A stretch of 64,000 bases of DNA from Collinsella sp. AM34-10 (GCF_003469185.1 NZ_QSIL01000001.1:1-64000), one strand, 5' to 3'; shown: positions 32,996-42,199, counted from the first letter of the stretch. Notes: generated from the sequence alone by a model not told the origin. Numbers and translations are program-made.

Positions 32996-35356
32996 GTGAG
33001 ACTCGATACACTCGAGATTGGAAAGGACGCCGTTGTCGCATCGGTGGCATCGGACGACCAGGCACTCCGACAGCATATTTTGGACATGGGCCTAACGCCG
33101 GGCACCGAAGTCACCATGATGAAGTACGCCCCCATGGGCGACCCGCTCGAGATTCGCCTGCGTGGCTATGAGTTGACGCTGCGCAAGGACGATGCCGCTC
33201 GCATCGAGCTCGCGGGCATTCACGACACCGATACGGGTCCGCGCGCTAACGCCGCAATCGGCACGACGGAGCATCCGGCCCTGGGCGAGGGGACGTATTC
33301 GCCCCGCGCGGCAAAGACGGCCGTGCCCGAGGGCGCACCGCTGCATTTTGCCCTCGCCGGCAATCAAAACTGCGGCAAGACCACGCTGTTCAACCAGCTG
33401 ACGGGCTCCAACCAGCATGTCGGTAACTTTCCTGGCGTGACGGTCGACCGCAAAGATGGCGCCATCCGCAACCACCCCGAGGCGAGCGTCACTGATCTGC
33501 CCGGCATTTACTCTCTGTCGCCGTACACGGGCGAGGAGATCGTAAGCCGCCAGTTTATCCTGGATGAGCACCCCGACGCCATCATCGATATCATCGACGC
33601 CACCAACATCGAGCGTAACCTGTACCTGACGCTGCAGCTTATGGAGCTCGATCGACCCATGGTCATCGCGCTCAACATGATGGACGAGGTGACGGCCAAC
33701 GGCGGCGCCGTGGACGTCAACCTGCTCGAGAGCCTGCTGGGCGTGCCTGTTGTTCCCATTAGTGCTGCCCGCAACGAGGGTATTGGCGAGTTGGTGGATC
33801 ATGCCTTGCACGTGGCGCGGTTCCGCGAGCGTCCCGGTCGCCTGGACTTCTGCGCGCCCGATGGTCCGGACGGCGGTGCGCTGCATCGCTGCATTCACGG
33901 CATCGCCAACCTTATCGAGGACCATGCCGCGACGGCGCACATTCCCGTGCGTTTTGCGGCGACCAAGCTGGTTGAGGGCGACGAGCTGGTGACCGAGGCG
34001 CTTCACCTGGACCGCAACGAGCTCGACGCCATCGAGCACATCATTAGCCAAATGGAGGGCGAGGCCGGCACCGACCGTCTATCTGCGCTGGCTGACATGC
34101 GCTTCGGCTTTATCGGCGACGTGTGCGGGCGTTGCGTCGTCAAGCCGCACGAGAGCCGCGAGCACGTACGCTCCGTCAAGATTGACCGCATCCTGACGGG
34201 TCGCTACACGGCCATCCCGGCGTTTCTGGTGATCATGGGTCTCGTCTTTTGGCTGACGTTTGGCGTGATCGGCGCAGCGTTGCAGGGACTTATGGAGGAC
34301 GGCATCGCTGCCATCATCGCCTCGGCCGATGCGGGCCTCAAGGCGTTCGGCACCAACGACGTGGTGCGTTCGCTGGCTGTCGACGGCGTGCTTACGGGCG
34401 TGGGCAGCGTGCTGACCTTCCTACCGATTATCGTCGTGCTCTTCTTGTTCCTCTCCATTTTGGAAGACTCCGGATACATGGCGCGCGTGGCCTTTGTCAT
34501 GGATAAGGTGCTGCGTCGCTTTGGCCTGTCGGGCCGCAGCTTTGTGCCTATGCTCGTCGGTTTTGGCTGTACCGTGCCGGCTATTATGTCGACCCGTACG
34601 CTCCCATCCGAGCATGACCGCAAGATGACGGTCATGCTCACGCCGTTCATGAGCTGTTCGGCCAAGTTGCCGGTCTACGGCCTGCTGTGCGGGGCGTTTT
34701 TCCCGCAGGCGACGGTTCCCGCCATGGTCTCGCTCTATTTGATTGGCATTGCGGTCGGTTGCATCGCGGCTTTGGTGCTCAACCGCACGGCATTTAAGGG
34801 CGACCCGGTGCCGTTTATTATGGAGCTTCCCAATTACCGCCTGCCGAGCGTCAAGACGACGGTGATGCTGGCGTGGGATAAGGCCAAGGACTTTATTACC
34901 AAGGCTTTTACCATTATCTTTGCCGCTACCGTGGTCATCTGGTTCCTTCAGACGTTCGACATTCGCTTTAACGTGGTCGCCGACCAGTCGCAGAGTCTGC
35001 TTGCCGGTCTGGGTAGCATTATCGCGCCGCTGCTGGCACCGCTCGGCTTTGGCGATTGGCGTGCATCCACGGCGCTCGTCACCGGACTTATCGCCAAGGA
35101 GAGTGTCATCTCGACACTCACGGTGCTTTTAGGCGCAACGTCGCCCGCGGTGCTGTCGACCATGTTTTCGCCGTTTACCGCCTACGTGTTCCTGGTCTTT
35201 ACGCTGCTGTACCCGCCGTGCGTGGCGTCCATCGGCGCCGTCAAGAGCGAGTTGGGCGCGCGCTATGCCGTGGCCGTGTTCGCGTTTCAGGTGACGGTCG
35301 CCTGGATCGTGGCGTTTGTCGTGCATTCGGCGGGCTTATTGCTGGGGTTGGCTTAG
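32996..35356 (+). CDS. feoB: FeoA-FeoB fusion, ferrous iron transporter
   Basis: 786 residues joining the small FeoA SH3-like domain (about 1-75, L-D-M-G-L-T-P-G-T-E-V) to FeoB. The FeoB G domain starts near residue 118 with G-N-Q-N-C-G-K-T-T and D-L-P-G-I-Y-S-L, followed by a helical spacer and the membrane part with Gate motifs (F-G-C-T-V-P-A-I and S-C-S-A-K-L-P-V-Y). It imports Fe2+ across the plasma membrane. GTG at 32996 follows GGGGGAGG by about 10 nt. FeoA and FeoB are usually separate genes, so the fusion is notable but known in some lineages. Confidence 0.93.
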   Translation: MRLDTLEIGKDAVVASVASDDQALRQHILDMGLTPGTEVTMMKYAPMGDPLEIRLRGYELTLRKDDAARIELAGIHDTDTGPRANAAIGTTEHPALGEGTYSPRAAKTAVPEGAPLHFALAGNQNCGKTTLFNQLTGSNQHVGNFPGVTVDRKDGAIRNHPEASVTDLPGIYSLSPYTGEEIVSRQFILDEHPDAIIDIIDATNIERNLYLTLQLMELDRPMVIALNMMDEVTANGGAVDVNLLESLLGVPVVPISAARNEGIGELVDHALHVARFRERPGRLDFCAPDGPDGGALHRCIHGIANLIEDHAATAHIPVRFAATKLVEGDELVTEALHLDRNELDAIEHIISQMEGEAGTDRLSALADMRFGFIGDVCGRCVVKPHESREHVRSVKIDRILTGRYTAIPAFLVIMGLVFWLTFGVIGAALQGLMEDGIAAIIASADAGLKAFGTNDVVRSLAVDGVLTGVGSVLTFLPIIVVLFLFLSILEDSGYMARVAFVMDKVLRRFGLSGRSFVPMLVGFGCTVPAIMSTRTLPSEHDRKMTVMLTPFMSCSAKLPVYGLLCGAFFPQATVPAMVSLYLIGIAVGCIAALVLNRTAFKGDPVPFIMELPNYRLPSVKTTVMLAWDKAKDFITKAFTIIFAATVVIWFLQTFDIRFNVVADQSQSLLAGLGSIIAPLLAPLGFGDWRASTALVTGLIAKESVISTLTVLLGATSPAVLSTMFSPFTAYVFLVFTLLYPPCVASIGAVKSELGARYAVAVFAFQVTVAWIVAFVVHSAGLLLGLA

Positions 35357-35397
35357 TTTTGCATTGACGGCGCAACCTCTATGTATCGAATTGTTTT

Positions 35398-35432
35398 CGG
35401 CCCCGCATCTGTTGCTGACGGATGCGGGGCCG
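35398..35432 (+). terminator. Terminator of feoAB
   Basis: A perfect 12-bp stem (35398-35409 with 35421-35432), 11-nt loop, short T run. A TATAAT box at 35439-35444 with CTGACG 18 nt upstream overlaps it and may be the promoter of the next gene. Confidence 0.7.
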
Positions 35433-35477
35433 TTGCTATATAATCGCCTCCGCTCAAAATGATTGGAGACGTTATAT

Positions 35478-36674
35478 ATGAGTCAGGCAAGGCAAGACGG
35501 TATCACGCTCAGGCAGTGGCTCCCGCTCGTCGGGCTCACCTGCTGTGCGTTCGTGTTCAACACGTCGGAGTTTATGCCCATCGGCCTTTTGACTGATATC
35601 GCCGCGTCGTTCTCGCTCACCGAGGCCCAGGCGGGCATCATGATCTCGGTCTATGCCTGGGGCGTCATGCTGCTGTCGCTGCCGCTCATGGTGTTCGCCT
35701 CGCGCTTTGAGTTCAAGCGGATGCTGCTGGGCGTGCTGGCCGTGTTCTCGCTCGGTCAGTTCCTGTCCGCTGTGGCGCCGACCTATCCCATCCTGGTCTG
35801 CGCGCGCCTGGTGGTCGCTTGCGCACATGCCGTGTTCTGGTCGGTCGCCTCGATTATGGCCTCGCGTCTGGTTGACACGCGCCACGGCGCGCTCGCCATC
35901 AGCATGATCGCTACGGGCTCGTCCATCGCGCAGATCTTTGGCCTGCCTCTCGGTCGCGCCATTGGCTTGGCCGTGGGCTGGCGCATGACGTTTGCCGTGG
36001 TCGGAGCGCTGTCTGCTGTCGCGGTCGTCTACCAGGCCACGGTGTTTCCTGTCATGCCAGCGGGCGAGCGTTTTACGCTCAAGCAGCTGCCCGAGCTGCT
36101 CAAGAACCCGTTCCTCATCGCACTCTATGTGGTCACGGTGTTCATGGCGACCGGCTATTACGCGGGCTATAGCTATATCGAGCCTTTCCTGGCTCAGGTC
36201 GCGCATGTCGACGCAAGCGCCATCACTATGACGCTGACGGCGTTCGGCTGCTCTGGTCTGCTCGGAAGCTGGCTGTTTGGCCGCCTGTTCGATGGGCATC
36301 GCTTCCCGTTCCTTGCAATTACGCTCTCCGGCGTGCCGGCGGCCCTGCTGCTCATGGGTCCGGCCGCATCGTCGCTCGCGGCAGTGCTTGCCGTCTGCGC
36401 GCTGTGGGGCTGCTGCGCCACGGCCTTTAATGTGGCGTTTCAAGCCGAGCTCATCAAGTACACGCCCGCGGATTCGTCGGCTGTCGCCATGTCGATCTTC
36501 TCGGGCCTGTTCAATCTCGGTATTGGCACGGGCACCGCGATCGGCGGCGCCGTGGTTTCGGGTCCCGGTATCGCTTGGATCGGCTTTGCGGGCGGGGCGA
36601 TCGCCGTCGTGGGCGTCATCCTCGCCATTACGGTGCTGTTCCCGGCCATACGCCGCGCCAAGCCCGTCGCCTAA
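35478..36674 (+). CDS. MFS exporter, SotB/DHA1-like
   Basis: 398 residues, about 12 membrane helices, of the DHA1 drug/sugar efflux group: N-T-S-E-F-M-P-I-G-L-L near the start and the A-F-Q-A-E-L-I-K motif late in the protein resemble SotB/YdeA-type sugar exporters. ATG at 35478 follows GGAG by 9 nt; a TTG at 35463 is the alternative. Substrate unknown. Confidence 0.82.
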   Translation: MSQARQDGITLRQWLPLVGLTCCAFVFNTSEFMPIGLLTDIAASFSLTEAQAGIMISVYAWGVMLLSLPLMVFASRFEFKRMLLGVLAVFSLGQFLSAVAPTYPILVCARLVVACAHAVFWSVASIMASRLVDTRHGALAISMIATGSSIAQIFGLPLGRAIGLAVGWRMTFAVVGALSAVAVVYQATVFPVMPAGERFTLKQLPELLKNPFLIALYVVTVFMATGYYAGYSYIEPFLAQVAHVDASAITMTLTAFGCSGLLGSWLFGRLFDGHRFPFLAITLSGVPAALLLMGPAASSLAAVLAVCALWGCCATAFNVAFQAELIKYTPADSSAVAMSIFSGLFNLGIGTGTAIGGAVVSGPGIAWIGFAGGAIAVVGVILAITVLFPAIRRAKPVA

Positions 36675-36689
36675 TCACGTCCCCTCATC

Positions 36690-36756
36690 AGTTGCGGTGG
36701 AATAGTTCTTGTTTAAGGCCTCTGAAGACCCAAGCAGGAACTATTCTACCGCAACT
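36690..36756. repeat. 22-bp palindrome between MFS and GH13 genes
   Basis: Arms 36690-36711 and 36735-36756 pair over all 22 positions with two G-U pairs, around a 23-nt loop. T residues follow on the plus strand (TTATTTT), so it can terminate the MFS transcript, but it is much longer than needed for that. Confidence 0.6.
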
Positions 36757-36828
36757 TATTTTGGGGAAGAGGATACAAGCTGGGCATACAATGGGTGGCG
36801 TTGCGTGAAGGATTTCTGGGAGGCTGTT

Positions 36829-38205
36829 ATGTGGGCATACGAGACGACGTTCTATCAGATCTATCCGCTGGGCTTTTGCGGAGCTCCGCACGAGAATGCC
36901 GCGCCCGTTGCCGAGGACGAGCTCGCCCAGGTTGCCAACGCCGCGCCCAATCCCGACGCTCCCATCATGAAGATCGCCCAATGGGCCGACTACCTGCAGG
37001 AACTCGGCGTTGGCGCCGTGCTCATCAACCCGCCGCTCGAGTCCGATAGCCACGGCTACGACACGCGCAGCCTGCGCCATATTGACCGCCGCCTGGGTAG
37101 GGATGCCGACTTTGCCGCCGTGTGTGAGACGCTGCATGCCCACGGCATCCGTGTGGTGCTCGATGCCGTCTTCAACCACGTCGGTCGCGGCTTTTGGGCC
37201 TTCCGTGATGTGCAGGAGCGCAAGTGGGATTCGCCGTACAAGGACTGGTTCCACATCAGCTTCGACGGTGACTCGTGCTACGGCGACGGCTTTTGGTACG
37301 AGGGCTGGGAGGGCCATTTTGAGCTTGTGAAGCTCAACCTGCAAAACCCCGCTGTGGTTGATTACCTGCTTGAGTCCGTGCGTCACTGGGCCGAGGTCTT
37401 TGGCATCGACGGCCTGCGCCTGGACGTCGCCTATATGCTCGACCGCGACTTCATGCGCTGCCTGCACGCCTTTACCCGTGAGCTCAAGTCCGACTTTGTG
37501 CTGATTGGTGAGACGCTCCACGGCGACTACAACCAGATCGTCAACGACGAGATGCTCGACTCCTGCACCAACTACGAGTGCTACAAGGGCCTGTACTCCA
37601 GCTTTAACTCGGTCAACATGTTCGAGATCGCCCACTCGTTGCACCGTCAGTTTGGCGGCGACCCGTGGTGCATCTACCGCGGCAAACACCTGCTGTCTTT
37701 TGTCGACAACCACGATGTGCCGCGCCTGGCAAGCATCCTGACGGACAAGTCCTGCCTGCGCCCCGCTTATGGCATGCTCTTTGGCATGCCGGGCATCCCG
37801 TGCGTCTACTATGGTAGCGAGTGGGGAATTCCTGGCGAAAAGGGCGGCCCCGATGGCGACTGGGCGCTGCGACCTGCGCTCGATGAGCCTGCGCCCAACG
37901 AGCTGACGGCCTTCATCAAGCAGCTCACGCACCTGCGCTCGACAGACAGCGCGGCGGCCCGCGCCCTCAACTACGGTGCCTATCGCAACGTGGTGATCCA
38001 GAACAAGCAGCTGCTGTTCGAGCGCGCCTGTGACGGCGCGACGGTGCTCGTGGCGGTGAACGCCGTGGGCGAGCCTTACACCTTTGGCGCCGGCGAGCTC
38101 AACGGCTCCTTTGTCGATCTGCTTGCCGACGACGCGCTCGCGGTCGAGCTGACGGGCACCCTCGAGCTTGCGCCCTACGAGGTGCGCTATCTGTTGAGGG
38201 CCTAG
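36829..38205 (+). CDS. GH13 alpha-glucosidase/amylase-family enzyme
   Basis: 458 residues, cytoplasmic. The four GH13 regions are present: V-V-L-D-A-V-F-N-H, G-L-R-L-D-V-A (nucleophile Asp), V-L-I-G-E-T-L (acid/base Glu) and F-V-D-N-H-D-V (third Asp). Acts on alpha-glucans or maltodextrins; exact specificity is not clear. ATG at 36829 is preceded by GGGAGG at 6 nt; the frame is open back to 36709, inside the palindrome. Followed after 3 nt by the DNA glycosylase gene. Confidence 0.9.
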   Translation: MWAYETTFYQIYPLGFCGAPHENAAPVAEDELAQVANAAPNPDAPIMKIAQWADYLQELGVGAVLINPPLESDSHGYDTRSLRHIDRRLGRDADFAAVCETLHAHGIRVVLDAVFNHVGRGFWAFRDVQERKWDSPYKDWFHISFDGDSCYGDGFWYEGWEGHFELVKLNLQNPAVVDYLLESVRHWAEVFGIDGLRLDVAYMLDRDFMRCLHAFTRELKSDFVLIGETLHGDYNQIVNDEMLDSCTNYECYKGLYSSFNSVNMFEIAHSLHRQFGGDPWCIYRGKHLLSFVDNHDVPRLASILTDKSCLRPAYGMLFGMPGIPCVYYGSEWGIPGEKGGPDGDWALRPALDEPAPNELTAFIKQLTHLRSTDSAAARALNYGAYRNVVIQNKQLLFERACDGATVLVAVNAVGEPYTFGAGELNGSFVDLLADDALAVELTGTLELAPYEVRYLLRA

Positions 38206-38208
38206 ATC

Positions 38209-38772
38209 ATGGCGGCGTCCGACGAGGGCTATCAACATATTGAGCATGGGTTTGAGCCCGTGTTCGACCAGCACTCGCGCGTTTTGGTGCTCGGGTCGTT
38301 TCCCTCGGTGCTTTCGCGCGCCAATGCCTTCTACTATGGCAATCCGCAGAATCGCTTTTGGCGCGTGATGGCCGCGTGCCTCGGTGTGCCTGTGCCGCCC
38401 AACGAGGGCGATCCTTTGGCAAGCGGTGAGCACGCGGCGCTCGATGCCTCCATTGCCGTCAAGCGATCTATGCTGCTTTACGGCGGCGTAGCCCTATGGG
38501 ATGTGATTGAGAGCTGCGACATTAAGGGCTCGAGTGACGCGAGCATTCGCAACGTTGTGCCGGCACATATCGAGTGCATTACCGGCGCAGCCCCCATTGA
38601 GCAGGTGATATGCAACGGTGGCACAGCTGGTCGGCTCTACAGGCGCTATCTACAAGAACGCACCGGGCTGCCCGCCATCGTTCTGCCGTCGACAAGTCCC
38701 GCCAATGCGGCATGGCGCCTGGAACGCCTTGTCGAGCGCTGGCGCGATGCCGTTGATTGGGGCGCTCTGTAA
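38209..38772 (+). CDS. Hypoxanthine-DNA glycosylase, UDG-superfamily
   Basis: 187 residues. V-L-V-L-G-S-F-P-S-x-x-S and F-Y-Y-G-N-P-Q-N-R-F-W with L-P-S-T-S-P-A-N near the C terminus match the DNA-deoxyinosine glycosylase group. It would remove hypoxanthine (deaminated adenine) from DNA. Starts 3 nt after the GH13 stop codon, so co-transcribed though unrelated in function. Confidence 0.85.
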   Translation: MAASDEGYQHIEHGFEPVFDQHSRVLVLGSFPSVLSRANAFYYGNPQNRFWRVMAACLGVPVPPNEGDPLASGEHAALDASIAVKRSMLLYGGVALWDVIESCDIKGSSDASIRNVVPAHIECITGAAPIEQVICNGGTAGRLYRRYLQERTGLPAIVLPSTSPANAAWRLERLVERWRDAVDWGAL

Positions 38773-38773
38773 T

Positions 38774-39433
38774 TTAGATATCTGATTGGGCGCGGGTGCC
38801 GAGGCGTTTGATGATGACGCGCCAGATTGGTGCGGGCACGGCGGGCCTGGCACGCACCATGCCGTCGGCATCGACACTACCGGCATTGCCACCGCCAAGC
38901 AGCTGCGCATGCTCGATGGAGCAGCCCATGCGCACAGCGCCTACAAGCTTATCCATCGCTTCCGAAAATGGTCGGCGCAAGACGCCCATGCGTGGGGAAT
39001 GGTGAAGCGCTGCGATGCCGCTGCCGGCACAGATGACAACGCCGTCGCACCATGGCAGGTCACGTAGAATGCATGCCCGGTGCAAGCGGTCGAGGACTTC
39101 GTCCGCCTGCTTGTTGTTTTTTGACAGGGCCTGGACGACGACATAGATGCGTGTCTCTGTATTCCCAAGGCGATCGAGTATCTGCTCGACAGCAATCATA
39201 GCCTCATCATCAAATGCATCGTCAACAGCGAGCACCATGCCATCGACTGCACCGGCATCATTTGCCTTCAAGTTGACTGGGCGGGGGAGTACGGTGCCAG
39301 AAAGCTGGGCATAGGCGGCGATGGCATCCTGGAGGTCCCAGAGCAAAAACTCAAGATCGGCGCTCTCGGGAATACTGACAAACGCGATGTTATACAGCGT
39401 TTTTGGTATATCGCCGTGTGCGGTCGTCTCCAT
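38774..39433 (-). CDS. Hypothetical protein, possibly flavodoxin-like
   Basis: 219 residues. I do not recognise a family with confidence. Beta-alpha pattern segments (R-I-Y-V-V-V-Q-A-L-S-K-N-N, G-V-V-I-C-A-G-S-G-I) recall NAD(P)H:flavin or flavodoxin-type folds. No membrane segment or signal peptide. Convergent with the DNA glycosylase gene (1 nt between stops) and divergent from the aminotransferase. Confidence 0.6.
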   Translation of the reverse strand: METTAHGDIPKTLYNIAFVSIPESADLEFLLWDLQDAIAAYAQLSGTVLPRPVNLKANDAGAVDGMVLAVDDAFDDEAMIAVEQILDRLGNTETRIYVVVQALSKNNKQADEVLDRLHRACILRDLPWCDGVVICAGSGIAALHHSPRMGVLRRPFSEAMDKLVGAVRMGCSIEHAQLLGGGNAGSVDADGMVRARPAVPAPIWRVIIKRLGTRAQSDI

Positions 39434-39526
39434 GCCGCCTCCTTTCCGGTTGGTTTCCGTTTAGGTTACACCGTCTGGCGGCGTCTCGCCGCGCTATCCT
39501 AGTGCAACCCTTACGAAAGGAACGCC

Positions 39527-40663
39527 ATGCGTCTGCCCATGAATACCTCGCTTGCCACGCTCAAGCCCTCCGGCATCCGTCGGATCAATGCGCTCGCCGC
39601 CCAGCATCCGGGGTGCATCGCGCTTGCGCTTGGCGAGCCTGATTTTCCCACGCCCGATGTGATTAGCGCCGAGGTGACCGCCGCGCTGGGCCGCGGCGAC
39701 ACGCACTATCCGCCCAACAACGGTCGCCCCGCCCTGCGCGAGGCGCTGTCTGCCTACATGGGGGACGCGGGCCTTACGTTTTCGGCCGACGAGGTCATCC
39801 TGACCGACGGAGCGACCGAGGCCCTGTCGGCAACATTTATGGCTATGCTCAACCCCGGCGACGAGGTCATTATCCCAACGCCGGCCTTTGGCCTGTACGA
39901 GAGCATCGTCGTGGCCAATCATGCCAAAGCGGTCTTTTTGGATACAGAGCCTGCACAATTCCAGATTGACGAAGACGCACTTCGTGATTGCGTGACACCG
40001 GCGACTAAGGCCATCGTCATCTGCTCGCCCAACAATCCCACGGGTTGCATCCTCGACGCGGCGTCGCTCGACGCCGTGGCGCGCGTGACAGACCAGACGG
40101 GCATCTACGTAATCTGCGACGACGTATATAACCGCCTGGTCTACGTGGACGGCTACGAGCGATTTGCCCAGCGTCACCCGGAGCTTCGCGATCAGACGGT
40201 AGTTATCGAGAGCTTCTCCAAGCCCTGGGCCATGACCGGCTGGCGCTTAGGTTGGCTCGCAGCCGCAGCCCCCGTCATCGCCGAGATCGCAAAAGCTCAC
40301 CAATACCTAGTATCGAGCGCCGTCTCCTTCGAGATGGACGCCGCAGCCCGAGCCCTGACCGTCGACCCAGCCCCCATGCTCAAAGTCTACCGAGCCCGCC
40401 GCGAACGCGTACTCGCAGCCTTAGACGCCATGGGCCTCGACGTAGTAGAGCCCGCAGGAGCCTTCTACACTTTCCCGAGCATCAAACAGTATGGCCTAAC
40501 CAGCAAAGACTTCTGTATCAAAGCCATCAAAGAAGCAAACGTAGCCCTAGTCCCAGGCGACTGTTTCGGCACCGAAGGCCACATCCGCCTCAGCTACTGC
40601 GTCTCCGACAAAGATCTGGACGAAGGCCTAAATCGCCTGTCCACCTTCATTTCAACCCTGTAG
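39527..40663 (+). CDS. Class I PLP-dependent aminotransferase
   Basis: 378 residues, fold type I. G-E-P-D-F-P-T-P near the start, S-P-N-N-P-T-G, the Asp-Tyr pair in C-D-D-V-Y-N-R and the PLP lysine in S-F-S-K-P-W-A-M-T-G-W-R are all present. It probably acts on an aspartate, aromatic or related amino acid. AAAGGAA precedes the ATG. From about 40250 the third codon positions change from G/C to A/C (GCA, GTA, CTA, AAA, CAA become common), while the protein stays a normal family member; the change runs up to the palindrome at 40758. Confidence 0.92.
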   Translation: MRLPMNTSLATLKPSGIRRINALAAQHPGCIALALGEPDFPTPDVISAEVTAALGRGDTHYPPNNGRPALREALSAYMGDAGLTFSADEVILTDGATEALSATFMAMLNPGDEVIIPTPAFGLYESIVVANHAKAVFLDTEPAQFQIDEDALRDCVTPATKAIVICSPNNPTGCILDAASLDAVARVTDQTGIYVICDDVYNRLVYVDGYERFAQRHPELRDQTVVIESFSKPWAMTGWRLGWLAAAAPVIAEIAKAHQYLVSSAVSFEMDAAARALTVDPAPMLKVYRARRERVLAALDAMGLDVVEPAGAFYTFPSIKQYGLTSKDFCIKAIKEANVALVPGDCFGTEGHIRLSYCVSDKDLDEGLNRLSTFISTL

Positions 40664-40757
40664 CCATCAGGGACGCAACACATCAGCCCACCGACCCAAG
40701 CATTATGAGTGGGGCGCGCCGGCCAACGGAAAACCGGGCTGCCCCATAGTTGACGCA

Positions 40758-40891
40758 GGTCGCGCCGCCGAAGGCCAGGCGCAAGCTTTTCGTAGATTCC
40801 GCACGAGCCGAAGAGCACTTAATGTGCTCTTCGTGCGAGCCCAGGACCTGACCGAGCGAAAAGCTTGCGCCTGGCCTTCGGCGGCGCGACC
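40758..40891. repeat. Giant palindrome A, upstream of rplJ
   Basis: Arms 40758-40792 and 40857-40891 are perfect 35-bp complements. The core contains GATTCCGCACGAG and an inner 10-bp hairpin CGAAGAGCAC-TTAAT-GTGCTCTTCG. The core and inner hairpin match the palindromes at 51749 and 57500; the outer arms do not. No T run follows, so it is not a standard terminator. 35 nt before the rplJ promoter. Confidence 0.85.
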
Positions 40892-40925
40892 GAGATGGTG
40901 GAATTGTGTGCAGCCAGGGTTGCCG

Positions 40926-40954
40926 TTGACCGACGCCGGGGTCCCCGCCATAAT
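40926..40954 (+). promoter_or_regulatory. Promoter of rplJ-rplL
   Basis: TTGACC (40926-40931), 17-nt spacer, CATAAT (40949-40954). The leader to rplJ is then about 200 nt. Confidence 0.7.
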
Positions 40955-41068
40955 ACTTTCGGTTCACGCACGAATCCGCTGCCAGAGACAGCCGGTGCAA
41001 ACGGGCATCGCCCGCGAGCTTAATGGGATATCCCGCCAGCCGAGGTGGTCGAGTAGATATGTCTTCTC

Positions 41069-41105
41069 GCCCCCGTCGCTCATGCAGCGCGGGGGCTTTC
41101 TTTTT
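41069..41105 (+). terminator. Attenuator in the L10 leader
   Basis: Stem GCCCCCG/CGGGGGC (41069-41075 with 41090-41096) plus inner CGCT/AGCG, followed by TTTCTTTTT. It sits in the rplJ leader, which in many bacteria is bound by the L10-L12 complex. It probably ends transcription when L10 is in excess; the anti-terminator partner is not worked out here. Confidence 0.7.
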
Positions 41106-41170
41106 GGACATGCCCCCGTCACGTCCTTGTGGCGGACCGTGCCCGGAAAGAATTCGAGGAGGTGTAATTC

Positions 41171-41692
41171 ATGCCCCAGCAGTACAAAATCGACAAGGTT
41201 GCAGAGATCGAGTCCCGTATCGCCGAGAACGCCGGTCTGTTCGTCGTCAACTACAACGGTCTGACGGTTAAGCAGGCTCAGGAGCTGCGTCATCAGCTTC
41301 GCGAGTGCGGCGCCGAGATGAAGGTCTACAAGAACAACCTGGTCAAGATCGCTCTCAAGAACCAGGAGCAGCCCGAGCTCGACGAGATCCTCGCCGGCCC
41401 CGTCGCTTATGTGTTCTACGAGTCCGAGCCGGTCGAGGCCGCTAAGGCCCTTAAGGACTTCTCTGCTAAGTCCAAGGGCGTCCTTGAGATCAAGGGCGGT
41501 ATCTCCGACGGCAAGGCCGTTTCCGCTGATGATGTTAAGGCTATCGCCGAGCTGCCCACCAAGGATCAGCTTCTCGGCCAGATCGCCGGTCTCATCTCCG
41601 GTTTCGCTCGCGACATCGCTGTCTGCGTCAACGGCGTTTCCTCTGGTCTCGCTCGTTCGATCCAGCAGGTCTCCGAGCAGAAGGCAGCCTAG
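41171..41692 (+). CDS. rplJ: 50S ribosomal protein L10
   Basis: 173 residues. Forms the base of the L12 stalk. N-terminal rRNA-binding domain (F-V-V-N-Y-N-G-L-T-V-K-Q-A-Q-E-L-R) and a C-terminal helix that carries L12 dimers. GAGGAGGTG precedes the ATG. Leader holds the attenuator; followed by rplL. Confidence 0.97.
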   Translation: MPQQYKIDKVAEIESRIAENAGLFVVNYNGLTVKQAQELRHQLRECGAEMKVYKNNLVKIALKNQEQPELDEILAGPVAYVFYESEPVEAAKALKDFSAKSKGVLEIKGGISDGKAVSADDVKAIAELPTKDQLLGQIAGLISGFARDIAVCVNGVSSGLARSIQQVSEQKAA

Positions 41693-41794
41693 TCGCTGCT
41701 TTCACCCGCGGCGGCAACGTCGCACCCCTGGCGCATTCGCGCCGTGTTTTAACTGATCTCCGTGCACAGACACGGAAACCGAAAGGACTTAGAA

Positions 41795-42172
41795 ATGGCT
41801 AAGCTTACCACCGATGAGATCATCGATGCTCTTAAGGAAATGACCCTTCTCGAGGCTTCCGAGCTCGTTAAGGCTATCGAGGACACCTTCGGCGTTTCCG
41901 CCGCTGCTCCTGCCGCTGTTGTCGCCGCTCCCGCTGCTGGCGCTGCTGAGGCCGAGGAGAAGACCGAGTTTGACGTCGTGCTCGAGGGCTTCGGCGACAA
42001 CAAGATCCAGGTCATCAAGGCCGTCCGTGAGCTCACCAACCTTGGCCTGAAGGAGGCCAAGGAGGTCGTCGAGGGCGCTCCCAAGGCTGTTCTCGAGGGT
42101 GCCAAGAAGGAGGACGCCGAGGCTGCCAAGGAGAAGCTCGAGGCTGCTGGCGCTGCTGTCACCCTCAAGTAA
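41795..42172 (+). CDS. rplL: 50S ribosomal protein L7/L12
   Basis: 125 residues. N-terminal dimerization region, Ala/Pro-rich hinge (about 38-55) and C-terminal factor-binding domain with [13 protein letters not shown] at 41795 follows AAAGGA by 8 nt; a start at 41762 would add an unrelated leader. Ends in a strong terminator. Confidence 0.97.
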   Translation: MAKLTTDEIIDALKEMTLLEASELVKAIEDTFGVSAAAPAAVVAAPAAGAAEAEEKTEFDVVLEGFGDNKIQVIKAVRELTNLGLKEAKEVVEGAPKAVLEGAKKEDAEAAKEKLEAAGAAVTLK

Positions 42173-42199
42173 TCAGGCTTTCTCGCCAGATTTCTTTGC

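Noticed and set aside
36688..38433. A 581-codon frame antisense to the GH13 gene
   Set aside because: Composition is that of a shadow frame; the GH13 gene has all four catalytic regions.
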